From Thereva unica (lineage: Eukaryota > Arthropoda > Insecta > Diptera > Therevidae), in assembly GCA_949987705.1 (NCBI GenBank), contig OX465285.1:87739975-87803974 (forward strand): a stretch of 64,000 nt of DNA. Reading direction: 5' to 3'. The position numbers were made by a program, and so were the translations under genes. The notes beneath the pieces are model-generated. The model was not told the origin of the DNA. It ran no database searches and was given only the letters and a program-made list of their open reading frames with translations. Below, in pieces: positions 22,630 through 34,845 of this stretch (the first letter of the stretch is position 1; the number at the start of each line of letters is the position of its first letter).

Positions 22630-24590
22630 CAGCTGGTAAATTAATTGACCGACTAACCCTTTCTGAACACTGAAAAGAAACACCACTTTTTATTTAAAAA
22701 TTCAAGCTTTAATCGAAACTACTTTAAACAAAACAATGTTAAATTTAACTCAAACAATTTCTAATTAAAGTCTCAGCAAGAACTATCCGCCCTACTCACA
22801 TCACCTGTAATCCCTCTCCTCCGGAATTTTCAAACTAACAACACGAGGGCATGTTCGTACCTCAAATATTTTAACCATGTTATTTCGCCACAGAGTGTAT
22901 AAACTTAAATCTATTTAGCACCTTAACGTTGCTAATGCAGAATGCTGTGTGTGTGAATCTTCGGTGGTAATTTTTGTTTTAAAATTTTACAAAATTCTCC
23001 ACCCCCTCCCCTCCCCGGCCGGGGCTGCTCGATAAATATGTGTCAGTTCAAATTTTAAGTGGCACAAAATCGCATTAAAACTTAGCAACTCTAAATAAAT
23101 AAGTGCCGGAAAGTTGATCTTTTTGCGAAAGTATTGAGTTTGTCACCCACCCCCTTTGCGATATGTGAACAAGCTTTTAAGGTGCTTAAGTGAAGTAAGC
23201 GGCATACACCCCCCCAAAGTATCTGGCAGGCTTGCGAAATCCTGAAAAGCGGGCGGCTAAATAGTTGCTAACAGCAAACTGAACGCTCTCCGAAATGCAC
23301 AGAAGGTGTCAGAAGGTGGTGGCACAGGATTCTCCCAGCTAAGCTCACGTGTATATGTGTGTAGTAACAGGTGTGCCTCTCAGTGGAAACCCAATTTTAT
23401 TTAATAAACCTAAATTAATTACATCGAATAGCTTTCAGGGAGGAAAAGTAATTCTTCTCGCTTGGAAACGGCAGTCCCCTGCTCCCCCGTAGTCTCGCTT
23501 CATCCACGCGCTTCTTCCATACTTCTAAGAAGCTTCCTTGCAAGAACGGAAGACACCAGGAGGAGCACCAGGGCGGAGGCACCCTTATACCTCGAGGGCA
23601 GGAAGCAATTTCTGGAGGAGCTAAACTGAATAAACAAAGATGATAAGAAAATCAAAATCTTCAAAATGCATCCTGGAAGTGTACGTGCTCGCTCTCCGGG
23701 CACACCCCAGCGGACATATTTTAATAGAGCCTCCTTCCCCTAGTGGGACCATCACAGATGATGTTCTCTGCAATTGTGTGTCTGCATAGGGTCTCGTTTT
23801 CGGGAAAATTGAAAGGATATAGCCCGAGGATGTGGAAGTAGAGTTCATAATAATGTGGCTATGCTTTTATGCAGGATTATTCGAAAATGTAATGCAGTTG
23901 TGCTTGTAGCAGGATGAAGATTCCCGATCCTTCTGTGTATACATATGGTGGGTGAGTCGTCGGGGGGCTGTGGGTGAGAGAATATTCGTGGTTTTGTGGG
24001 CTGTTTTGAGGGGTAACGCTGATTTGTTAGGGTTAGGGTTTCAGCTGAAAACTAATGCTGTGAGGGTGGATTATAGTGAGAGAACATTCGATATTCTTGT
24101 AATTTAACTTTAACATGGATTTTAGTGTTATTGGAGATGTTAACGAATTGATGATGTATTATTGAAAATTTAATCAGGCAGTCGGTGAAGTACTTGGAAG
24201 TGACTTTATCTCTCTAGGCGGAGAATTTGTAGGTCTCTTGTGGATTGGTACATCATAAAACCGATGCCAGTGCGGTAATTAACTAACAACAAACATATCT
24301 GGATAAATTAATATTAGGGATAATATAGGGGATGTTTCAATTTGAAACACAAACACATGAAAATTCACAAGAAATGATAATCAGCAGGCAACGTAAATTA
24401 GTGCAAAATTTTGTTGACATGGGATGTGGACCTAGGACCTCAGACTGATAAGGTCTCATATGACCAATTCTAAGCTAGTTGAAGATTGCTAAAGTGGCCG
24501 TAGTAAGCTAGGTATTCTAAATCAAATTACCTTTTTTAATGTGTAATCTCTAAGCTCAAGAATCGCCCTGTCTGTTATACCTTTGGCTCT
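22630..24590. other. Gene-free stretch
   Basis: I found no supportable gene. ORFs at 23.5-23.85 kb lack motifs. A TTAGGGTTAGGG word at about 24030 is too short to mean anything. Confidence 0.5.
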
Positions 24591-24905
24591 CGAGTAAAAA
24601 TAAAAAATGGCTCTACAACGGGCGAACACCGGCCGCTTGAATTTTTAAGGGACAGAAGATAACCGTAGAGTTTTCAATCATTTTTATCGGAAGCACATAC
24701 GGCCCGAGGAGAGTTAAAAGATTTAAGTGGTCGAGTACTAAGGTGTACCATATAAAAATATATACCCGTCGTATTCCCGTCGATGTGTGGTGTACGGCCG
24801 TACAGACCTGCAAACAACCTTCTGATGTCCGACACATGGCCAAGGACTATGTTTCAATCACGGCCGATGTTCGCCCGTTGTAAGGCCATTTTTTATTTTT
24901 ACTCG
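24591..24905. mobile_element. Foldback/MITE with 45-bp terminal inverted repeats
   Basis: Arms 24591-24635 and 24861-24905 are reverse complements at 42 of 45 positions, starting CGAGTAAAAATAAAAAATGG. The interior (about 225 bp) is non-coding and contains CGGCCGTAC-like words. No convincing target duplication was found and the superfamily is not assigned. Confidence 0.85.
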
Positions 24906-24938
24906 GGTTACGCCATGAAGCAATGTCTAGCAATAAAC

Positions 24939-25304
24939 TTAGTTCCAAAGATAAAAAAGATTTACGAGGAGATAACGATGAATCTTGCTTTTATACTCTG
25001 GGATGAGTTCGGACAACGTACAAAGTAAGGGAGTTCCACAGTCGAACTGCTCGAATGAGGAACGAAATCTTTGTCTGCAGGGCGGTGAAAAGGTGGGCTG
25101 CAAGCAAAGGGAATGAGCCGAAAGGGTTAATCTGGTGTCGTTTGTATAAGATCGCCATGGCGGCAGGAGAGCCTTTATTTCGATGGAGCAATCACTACGG
25201 CAGTAGCGATAGAATTTTGTTAGGGCTGCTACATTCGTGCAGTGGCTCAAAAGGTCGATGGAGCAAATGATGTCGTCTCCGAAAAATTCAAGCGCCTTGA
25301 ACAC
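24939..25304 (-). mobile_element. Non-LTR retrotransposon C-terminal fragment, frameshifted
   Basis: One minus frame reads VAALTKFYRYCRSDCSIEIK and continues LLPP. Another frame reads SPAAMAILYKRHQINPFGSF, then SFLIRAVRLWNSL. These are successive parts of one ORF2 C-terminus, joined by frameshifts. The SPA..AILY..H.I.P..SFP word is shared with the plus-strand fragment at 40.73 kb, so both descend from one family. Confidence 0.65.
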
Positions 25305-25309
25305 TATTT

Positions 25310-28300
25310 ATTCACGCCAAGTTGGTTTTTGAAGCCCAACTCCAAATATGGAAGTTGTATTCGAGCCAAGGTCAAATGTGGGATCTAACTACTAGCATTT
25401 CGAAGGGGTACAGATAGGGCAATATAAGGCCCACAAGGGATATCTAACGTCTTGCCATATCCCGAGACACGGCTGCAACAAGATTTTTCTTGGGGGGACT
25501 CTAGGAAATTTTGGACTCTTTGGCCTCTCGTTCGATCTTCTCTGTGCTTTTGTTCCTCCTGTGACTCACGAAGGTTGGCTTGATTTTGTACCAGCCGTTT
25601 GTTGTGTTCCTCAAGAATCGTCTGGTCGTATCGTATCCGACTGGTCCCACTTATGTACCGTCTTTCTCACTTCTCTGGTAGTAACTTCATTAGCGTACCA
25701 AACGACTTCTGCCATCTTGGATTCGGTTTGCCAGCCGATTCAAGAACGAGTGTGCTATGGCTGGGACTCGCTAAATTGGTGGTCGTCTCAATTATCGTCT
25801 CCTGGCTGAAGTAGTTCTACCTCTGACCAGGTTGAAGGTAGATTTTGTGCTGGTAAATAGAATCCAAGTTGGAGGCAAGCAATTATTTTTAGCTTTCTTT
25901 TTTTATGTTCCAAGTAAGTTCCACGAGTAAAGCGGAAGTGAGACCGTTTTGGCAGAGCAACTTACCAAATCAGAGCACTTATACCTTCCGATTTAGCCCC
26001 GGCAATGGAGATAACCGCTTACGACCAGCACTCTTCAGCCATAAGTTGCCGCACAACCATCAGCCTTGGCGTAAAAATGGAGAAGAAATGTGGTCGTGGA
26101 GCAGGATATGTGAGAAATAGGAGAGGAGGGAGAAGAGAGAAAATACCTGGTGTCCGTGGGTGTTAGTTCTCAAGCGTACTGTCGTCACCATAGCCCAATG
26201 CTACCTTGAGGCACGATGAAGCAAAACACGATTAATGCAATGCTCACAGAAGTGTGATACACTAATCCAAGGGTTCAAGACCGAGTCCAACTCTAACTAA
26301 CCAATGTTTGTAAGGGACACACAAAAGATCTATTGCGGACTGTACTCAGATTTCGTCAATTAATTCTAGGTAGATTTGATAAAATGCAAAGCTTATATAC
26401 GCTAAATTTTCAGTTAACTTACAGAGAAGCTTTTAGGTGTTGGTGCATACGTCCGCGCTAATGATGAGTGCTTTGTAGATGCCAATTTTAAAATTCAATT
26501 ATGTTTCAAATACACTGAAGTATGAAACTCTGACAGAATTTTCCCTTTGTTATATTTCTGTGTTTTCCATTACTCAATTAACAAATTACAAATTCTTTTT
26601 CCTTGAAGGTCCTTCCTCTTAACATCGTTACGTTTTTACTATTAAATACGATTACAACCCAAAATCCATGTTAAAAGTGCTGTCAGTAACATCGATCGAC
26701 TCATTTATTAAGCAAACAAACCCTGTACAGGGATTCAACTTTCAAAATTACCTGAAACCACCTGTAATTCATTGAAAAGCTACACACGAGTAATCTCTAT
26801 ACCCCCAGTAACCTTCAGAAAAAAGTTAATCAAAAATTTTCCCCCTTTTTGCTGTATGCAAATTGAAAGGATAACTTTTCAGTAATCCATTGATTCTGCA
26901 ACAGATTTAAACTTTTCGCAATGCTCTCCACCGTGATACTCACTTTCCGTGTACATATCTACAGGTGTGCGCTTGGCATATTTTAAAACTTCCATTAAAT
27001 TCCCGGTAACTTTTCATGGACTCCACAGAGAACAGCGATGATAGGGCTATAATCTTCAAGTGTCCTAAACGTTAATTGAGGTGTCAGGGCGGCTGGGTCG
27101 ACTTTTGTAGAAGTGTGACAGTAATAGACTGCCCATTGCTGTGATACTCTGCACACGTACAACAAAACAAAAGCTAGTCTACTAGACGAAGTCTGCATTA
27201 CATTCATCAAGATTCAAGCATTGTTCACCGGGGAGCCCCCATGGCTCCAGGGGCAATCATCTCCTCCACCTTTCATGACCTGCTACTGTGAGAGAGAGAC
27301 CTGGGCATTAATTTGTCATGCTAGTTAGCTGGATGATGGTAACGTTCCACAGCTGAAAGCCCAGGTCCACTCGAGGTCGAATAGTGAATTAATGCAGGCT
27401 GTGCTGACAGCTACAGGACATTCTCCATTTCACTTGCTGACGTCCTCATTCGTTACATGGTGTGTGCCAGCCCGGATGCCTCCGGCTGGAGGAGGGATTT
27501 ATATATCTCTTGTGAAGAGGATTTTTAATGTGGATATGAATGGTTAAGCAATTGATTAAGCAGTAATCGAGTTAACAGCGACAGCAATGATAATTGGATA
27601 CGGTAATCAATAGCAGACTTTTGGAACGGATGTCGAGAGATACGTTCTGTCGTTCGTTGCCTGTTGGGACAATGTTTTTACAATGGTCATCAGGGATAAA
27701 GCAGGGACATTAATTGGTGATTGAGATTATACTAGATGTCATGAGTTATTAGGTGCCTTGAGATGAAATTGATTCTCATTAAATGTTATGTTTATTGATT
27801 CAAAAAGAGCTTCTTGCAGCGTTAACTGACAGATTTCGATTGCTTTAGGTACGGGGAAGAGATGTCTAACATTCATTATTTTATCCTGGGCGTAAAGACA
27901 AACCCCAACATCGTAAGCTGTCAAATGCCATTGAGATAGTGCTTTAAGTGAGACTAAAGTGTTTCCTATCAACAATGGTACTCTTAGTTGTTATCATTAT
28001 CAACAAGTCTTGGGAGGCGTGTTAGGGGTATTACTTGTACAATTCCAGGATGAAAAGGTCGATCAAATGTCATGGGTTAGCCATCATCCAAGCATTAGAG
28101 CCCAATGACTTCAACATCTTGGTTAAAGGTTAAACATTAACAATATATTGGTTAAAGGTTAAAATGACCACGAAATAAAACTAAAGATAAGAGCTTGTAT
28201 TTCAGGGCTTAGCGTGGTTACCGATTCAGAATGTCTTGATTATGTAGACTTGTAGCAAGATTTTTAGTATGTTTTGTTAACCCAGCTTTAACATCTTTTG

Positions 28301-29866
28301 ATGGGGAGATTCAGTCAAAACAATTAATCTAAAGTAACGAATTCGTAGACCAAAGTGTACGTGAACATAAGCACTGTGCTAGAGATTCGATCGGGCTAGT
28401 TTTGTATTGCGGGAGAAAAGCCGGAAAAGTAGAAGGAGGTGGAACAGTCGCTGTGATAAAAGCAGTAAAAGTTTACTACAGCTGATACGTTCCTACAGTG
28501 TTTCAATAATTCAATTGAAGAGCAACAGTGTGGCTTTATATTTCCCCCGGCCAGGCAGTTTTCAATACCTAAAAGACCGGGTTGAACCCGAGTTAAACTA
28601 CATGTAGACGCGAGTCGACTGAACTCGACTCAGGTTTGCTACATGGGTTGAGTTGGAATTATGCATATAGATTCGAGTTCAGTGTTGAGTTACTTTATTT
28701 TCAACTACTCAACCTCAACTCAACTGTTCAACTCATCACGTATACTCATCACTAATACGTAGTATTAGGTTCAGATAAACGAGTTGAATTGAAAGAGGAA
28801 ACAAATATAAGGCTTGTAGACTATATCCAAGAATCACGAACTCTTCGCTATTTTAAGACACGAAGAACATGCCAAGCCAACTAGTATGCTGACATCTCTT
28901 CCTAATGCGTCGCACGAATTTCATAGCTGCTTTGCGAGACGGCACTGCAAGAAAGCGATTGTTTCGGGCCGATGCCAATTGCATCTCCAGGGTTTGTGTT
29001 TAAGAGTTCAATTGGCGAGGCCTTTCTTCATCACACTGAGAGCTGTCCCAAAAGCTCGATTACAGTGTCCGAGCTCTTATCACAGTGTCATTACAGTGTC
29101 CGAGCTCGAATCTCTGATGACCCGGAAGCCACACAATTTCTTATGGTGTGCCTTAGGGGTCAATTCTATCACCCGTTCTTTTTACCACCTCTCTGTCCCT
29201 TTCAACCCACTTCACAGCTTCACTGATGACGTTACTCAAACGCCTCCGATAATGCAAGACCACCACGTGCACGATCCTATCTTTACCATCGCGATGTCCA
29301 ATTCAATCAAATAGCCATTGAACTGATCTTCGATTGCGATTGCCAGAATTATTTCAAATTTAATATTTCTAAAAAGAAATGCTATTTTGCTATCAGCAAA
29401 ACCTGCAGCACTACCCATTAATGAAGCTCTTAAGCACCTACTCGGTGCGTATAAATACATCCCGGATTCTTCTCTCAACACTATTCCCTCTCTTGGCTCG
29501 ATCCACACATATCCGTAACGGCACGGCTCCGATGCTTTTCGTGTCAGTGGCTTCCGTGATGAATTTTTCACTGACATTCACCCAGCACCGCTTTTCGTAA
29601 CAGTGATCAATATTCAATGACATCCGACATTTTGGTTTTGAAATTTGGACAGTGATCTCAAGGGCATCAAGAAATTTAGCGTGGGGGAGTGGGTTCGACC
29701 CAGGTGGACTCTTCGGTAAGTGGTCGCAGAGGCAGGTTTGAGTGTATTTCAAATAACCTTTGTCTAAATTTCTGTTGAATTCTTATACAATTTTCCGTTG
29801 AATTTAAAAAATATTTGTTAGCCGGTGGCAACATATTTTCTGTGTTTTTTACGGTCGCCTGAAGGG
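25310..29866. other. Gene-free stretch
   Basis: This is 4.5 kb with no supportable gene, RNA or well-bounded element. Frames at 25.56-25.81, 28.89-29.31 and 29.24-29.58 kb are open for 80-140 codons, but I recognise no domain. The composition is patchy and probably includes old transposon remains. A stretch rich in GTTGAGTT/AACTCAAC words lies at 28,560-28,740. Confidence 0.5.
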
Positions 29867-30188
29867 TATAGTGTGCGCCAAAACAATTGGGAATCTTAAA
29901 ATCGCTATTTCCATCTGCAGTGAGATTGTCTACTGGTGCAATAAGAGTCTCGCACAGAGTGATGCTGCGTTTAAAAAACCAAGCCCATCAATCAGTCTCA
30001 CTGCAACCATTATCGTGGTCAGATGCCATGGGGGTGTATGTTGTTGCCCGTTAACGGATTTCGAGGGTGAAATTACAATGGACGTGAGCTTGTATTTTAT
30101 CAATACACTAAATGTTAATGTAAGTGGAATTGTCATCCCCCCTCCCCACCTGCGCGTAAAATTCCCAATTGTTTTGGAGCACCCTATA
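29867..30188. mobile_element. MITE family C, copy 1 (about 322 bp)
   Basis: The left end is TATAGTGTGCGCCAAAACAA. The right end reverse-complements to TATAGGGTGCTCCAAAACAA, followed in both by TTGGGAAT. TATA at each outer edge suggests a TA target duplication (Tc1/mariner-like). The interior aligns with copy 2 at 33200-33562 along most of its length (shared GGTCAGAT.C.ATGG, AATGTTAATGTA.GTGGA and CCTGCGCGTAAAATTCCC). It is non-coding. Confidence 0.8.
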
Positions 30189-31659
30189 CTGAGATCGTCG
30201 CGTCTTCCTTAATTTGTTTCGATGGGATTATATCGTACTGATAATTTCTTTTCACTGATGCTGCCGGTACTGCACTGAAGTCACCATCCCGTCACGGATA
30301 TGAGTGGATCGACCTTAGTAGCAGTACAGCAACTATCTGCTATAGTCATCACCATCATCTTTAGACGCCACTGTAGAAATTTGACTTCTAATCCACCCAG
30401 TAAAACACCCCCTATATTACAGTAAACAACTACCCCAAAATTCCTAACATAAAATAACAAATTCCTGAAATGTTTCAACCAGCTTATACCAAGTTAAATA
30501 AATGCGCTTGAGAACATCTGTCCACTTTGTGAATACTAATATGTATGTACCAAATTCCTGGATTAGTATGCACAGGAACACTGATCCTTCTTTAACTGAA
30601 TTTCCACCCCAGCTCAGCCCCTCCTTCACTGCAGATTTAATTCCACAAATAATGTTTTCTATATACTATGCACAGGTATATTTTTAAAGCGTGTGCCTCT
30701 CAACCCCTTCGGTGCAGATGCATTTGTAGGCATAAAGTTTGCGCGCCCGGAAGCTGCAACATAATTTACAAAACACAATAAAATCTATTTCTGCAGCGAT
30801 TTTATCACTTTGGTATTTATTGCAGGTAATTTATTTTGTCTGTTTCCAATGAACTTTCTTTTTTTTCTCATTTTGCAACAAACTTTAATCGTGGCTGGTA
30901 TTAATTTTATTTAGTGAAAGTTTTAGTCACACAGTGCGGGGGCGGGGTGGTAGGGAAATTCATTTAACGAACTGAATAAAACTATGCAGGAGCAGGGAAT
31001 TTGTTTCAAAAGTATTTCTTGAGTGGTTTTTGACTGCATTTAAATAAAATCAGGAGAGTTTTTTCTGCTTGGTATTAAGGTTAATCTAAAGAACCTTCAA
31101 TCACACTCTTTGAACTCGAAAGCATTAAGCTGGAATTTTTTTTGCGCTAGAAATGTATAAAATTAAATTATGAGGACGAAAAACGTTTCTTTAATTTCTT
31201 TAATTTTTAAAGGGAAATTTTTAATGAAATGTCAAAGAATCCTTACATGGGGAAAAATTTAATTATGTTTTTCGTCTATAAATAGTTTTCATTTGGTGTG
31301 TGGCTTAAGTGTGTCGTTATATTTTCTAGTTAACGAATGAATGATGAAATGGAAGAGTGTATAGGCTTTCATTTAGAGGAGCGGAGTGAGAGGTTTCACA
31401 GGATAGAATAAGGTGATAAAGTGAATGATTTGTACTGGAGCATTGCGCTGGGCTAGTTCCGCATTTTTTAAGGGAAGATGGAGACAACTCATATGGTGAG
31501 CACCACGACCAAGTTAGGCCTATTGTGTACATATCGCACGTGTACCTACAATGGCCCGTCCACACGACGCGAACTTCATTCAATTTTATCTGTGAAACAA
31601 AGAAAAACTGCTGCTAAAAAGGACGCCCCGACATTCCGTCAGCTTCAAAGCTCACCGTC
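30189..31659. other. Gene-free stretch
   Basis: No gene or bounded repeat that I can support. Confidence 0.5.
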
Positions 31660-31890
31660 CAGTGGCGTAGCGTGGGGGGTGCCGAGGGGGCCATTGCCCC
31701 GGGCGGCGTAGATGTTGGGGGCGGCGCGGCGGCCAAACTGGACAGAGAGGTGCTGCTGGTAACATCAGGCCCTAACCATTGCCACATCCAGCACGATGTC
31801 CTGGCTGATGGTGTCTACAGTCCAAACCTAAATGGGAAGGGAAGTGAAGTGAGGTGAAGTTAGATACCATTCCATATAAATGTATGAGAG

Positions 31891-32587
31891 CAAGGGCGGC
31901 GCTTTCATAGGTGAAAATGGTGCACTTGCACCGGGCGCAATTTCAGAAATTAAGATTTAAAAAAAAATTGAAAAAATTGAAAAAGTGATCCCATTGTCAT
32001 ATATTACACGAAATGCACCTTCTGTGCGTTTTACCATTGTCTTCTGCAAGGTGTGGCCAATGCAATTTCATTTAGTTCGCCTGATTTTGTCGTCTATCCT
32101 TTCTTGGCTGGCACGGTGCCATAGGTCATGATTTGTAATTCAAATTAGTCGTACTATTATAGATCACTACTTCGGCGAGAAACACCTGGATCGCCTCTGT
32201 TCTGAAGGTTTTGAAAGCGGCTTCTACGTCCAGTAAGGCTGTTAAGTGGACTGCTTTGTTATGCAAGACTCTACCGTAGAAACCAATATATGCAGTGCAG
32301 TGACCACCTGTTATCCTTCGAAATATAAAGGATTGGAGAACGACATAGAGACCTCCGTTATGGAGATTCGAGTTTATAGTAGTGCTGGAAATAGTTAAGG
32401 AAGTGCAGCTTACAATGAAAATCATCGGAGAGCATTAATCAGCATTAGCGGGAGAGTTTTGTGAACTTAAAGCAGCAAAAAAGCAAGATCGCGAAGCAAA
32501 TCCTGATTGAACAAAGGCAGTGGCGCGCTTTCATAGGTGCAACTGGTGCATTTGCACTGGGTGCAAAAAAGCCAAACGCCGGCCCTG
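31891..32587. mobile_element. hAT-like family A, copy 2, nested in family B
   Basis: It begins CAAGGGCGGCGCTTTCATAG and ends ACGCCGGCCCTG, matching the ends of the copy at 19712-20944, and has the same GCACCGGGCGCAATTTCAG subterminal block. Flanks TATGAGAG and TATGACCA agree only in the first five bases, so the duplication is eroded or one end is wrong. A second internal left end at 32518 (CAGTGGCGCGCTTTCATAGG) suggests a further insertion or an internal duplication. Confidence 0.65.
32130..32330 (-). mobile_element. Reverse transcriptase motif-A scrap inside the family-A MITE
   Basis: The minus strand reads HLTALLDVEAAFKTFRTEAI, a damaged version of the RT catalytic motif A (LDVEAAFNNV in R1/jockey-type elements). 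Nothing else of the polymerase is present. It lies wholly within 31891-32587, so the MITE interior includes retroelement sequence. Confidence 0.55.
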
Positions 32588-33199
32588 TATGACCAATATG
32601 GAAGTAAGTGGATGTTACATCTACTTCAGTGGAAGTTACGTCTACTTTACTTATATTCCTTATGATTAGAGTCCGTGCCATAAGAGAAGGGAAATGAGCG
32701 GGCATATGAAACACGATAGGTGTCCATTGGCAGCTGACAGCGAATTGCCAAATTGTGAATAAATCAGTCGGTTAGATTGTGATGAAAAAATGATTCAGTT
32801 GTTTATTTTCAGTTGAATTGTAGTTTTGTTGTAAGTTCGTTCGCAATTATATCAAGAAGTGACGTTGCTCTCTTGTATGAGACTCTCAATGTGCATGGAA
32901 ACAGCGATTTCAAGATTCTCTTCTTTTATGACGCGGGCTGTAAATGCTGAAGTTTGAGAAGGGCTCCAACAGCTGCCGCATTTGTCGGTAAAATCCCTTG
33001 TAATAAATAGTATTGGGCTACGATGATGGGAAATGAAACCTCCAGATATTGGACAGAGAAGAGTTTAGCTTAAGTTCGTGCGTGTACGAGGCTTTCTATC
33101 TAAAGACATACTAAAATAAATTACAGAGATAATAAATTACTCATTCCAGCTCTCTGGGTTTGTTAAAGTTTATAATTTAGGCCAACCTTGAAGCATGGA

Positions 33200-33562
33200 T
33201 ATAGCCTGCGCCAAAACAATTGGAAATCTCAAAATCGATTTTTTGATGCGCAGTGAAAATCTCAAATCCTCACAACGAAAGTAGATTCGAAAATAAAAGT
33301 GCACCTCGTCATTCCGTTCATTTAAAACTCCAAATCACCCGTACATTTATATTTTCAATCACAATTTAATCCGTCTCACTACGACTCTTGTCCTGGTCAG
33401 ATACTATGGTGGAGTGTTGTTCCCGGTAAACGATAGTTTCAAAAGTGAAATTAAAATGCATGTGCGCTTGAATTTTTTTCCATACACGGAATGTTAATGT
33501 ATGTGGAGTTGTCATTTCCTCGCCTGCGCGTAAAATTCCCATTTATTTTGGCGCGCCCTATA
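33200..33562. mobile_element. MITE family C, copy 2 (about 363 bp), nested in family B
   Basis: The ends TATAGCCTGCGCCAAAACAA and, reverse-complemented, TATAGGGCGCGCCAAAATAA match those of the copy at 29867-30188. The interior is homologous as described there. TATA borders fit insertion at TA. It is non-coding. Confidence 0.8.
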
Positions 33563-33869
33563 CGAACATTCATTACGTTTACATGATGCCTTGAATTCTT
33601 GTATTGAAAATTACTTGAAATTCAAGTTGGGTTTTCGATTCATTGATTAAAAATTATTGAAAATCTACAATGTCCACGTTGATATTAATCTAGCTCTACA
33701 GATCTAATCTAGCTATCTTACCAATAGAACAAGTGGTACCAATTCAATTCGAAAGTAGGGGGCAGCAAATTTATGGTTCGCCCCGGGTGGCAGAAATCCA
33801 CGCTACGCCACTGTCACCGTCTGTACATAAGCCGACGCGGAGAGCACGACGGACAAAAGCCTGTGTCGT

Positions 33870-34125
33870 GAGGACCACCGTAAAGGAAGACACGATCTTT
33901 TCAGCCCTTTGGACGAAGGCAAGAAAGCCTTTAGTTGAAGAAGACCGGACTTGAGTGAGGCTTATAAGCTCTCTGATAAAACGTCCTTCTTCTAAGCAAA
34001 TCAGAGCACGACATTCAAATAGAATATGTGGGGCAGTTTTTCCGCTTTCTGTCTTCTGAAACCGTCCAATATTGTGGAGGTGATACCGCAGCTCTACACG
34101 GTCAGTCAGACATCTCACCAACAAC
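33870..34125 (-). mobile_element. R1/jockey-type ORF2 C-terminal zinc-knuckle fragment
   Basis: The minus frame reads RVELRYHLHNIGRFQKTESG, then KTAPHILFECRALICL and GFLAFVQRAEKI. The H...C arrangement in HILFEC is the second half of the CCHC-like knuckle that follows RNase H in these elements. The first Cys pair is lost. The fragment begins just outside the target duplication of the family-B element. Confidence 0.6.
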
Positions 34126-34845
34126 CCAAGGTCCGCCCTGGATCTGGAACAACGCCAGATGTTTCTGGAGTTGGTGCGAGCGCTGTCGGCATTATTTCAG
34201 TCCTCGTGGACCACCAAAAGCCAGCCTGCCCCTTGAAAACCAGCCCTTTTCCCATCGAGGACCAAGGGTTCCGGGCGGTCCGAAGTTTCCTCTTCTGAGC
34301 GAACTCTTTTCAGTTCTGTTCAGTCAAAGCTTTTTCAGGGCAATTTACCTGGATAAGCCTATAAACCGCTTTCTTTGGCTATGGGTGAGCTTGACAGCCC
34401 AAGTAAAAATAAAACTCGCCGCTCCTAACCGGCAACAGGCATGCACGGCGTCAATACGACTACAATGTGTCTGAACCAGGCACGGTATGCCTAACTAAAA
34501 ATAACACTCGCCCGCTCTTATGCTGTATGGAACCCAAACAAGGCGATAAACTCACACAATTGCCTAGGTCAAGTAGCATTGGATTTAGTTTGGACTTAGT
34601 TGGGGGACTGCTTGGAAAAGCGGCGCTCGCGTTTGGAATGATTTATGCCGATTCGGGTGCATTTATAGATGGTCATACCTGTAGTGGGAGCGTGCATTTA
34701 TAGTAGGTAGATAGGTGAAGAGCTGCCTCCAGGGCGAACGGGGGCCCAATTAACGCTTGGTACGCTATTTTGTTGCCATAACTCGTGTACCTTGATTGTG
34801 GAGTGGTTGTTTGGTCGGGTGTAACGGATGTTCAGTCATCCTCTG
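34126..34845. other. Degenerate DNA, possible RNase H trace
   Basis: No gene. A plus-strand frame near 34,636-34,700 reads IYADSGAFIDGHTCSGSVHL, reminiscent of the TDGSK..G..GSG start of a retroelement RNase H, but this is too short to call. Confidence 0.35.

Larger units (their letters stand above)
31660..33813. mobile_element. hAT-like element, family B (2,154 bp, nested host for other MITEs)
   Basis: The first 16 bp CAGTGGCGTAGCGTGG (31660-31675) are perfectly inverted at 33798-33813. Perfect 8-bp duplications TCACCGTC lie at 31652-31659 and 33814-33821. The subterminal GCCCCGGG blocks are also inverted. Inside lie a family-A hAT MITE (31891-32587) and a family-C MITE (33200-33562). No transposase domain is visible, so it is a non-autonomous or deleted element enlarged by later insertions. 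Confidence 0.88.

Noticed and set aside
24020..24045. Telomere-like TTAGGGTTAGGG
   Set aside because: Two units only, in an interior unique region; a chance match is sufficient.
28886..29577. Overlapping ORFs up to 142 codons on both strands
   Set aside because: I could not match either strand to a known retroelement or host domain; likely old repeat debris.
34485..34703. RNase H-like IYADSGAFIDG word as a gene
   Set aside because: Only about 20 residues resemble RNase H, and on the strand opposite to the neighbouring element.
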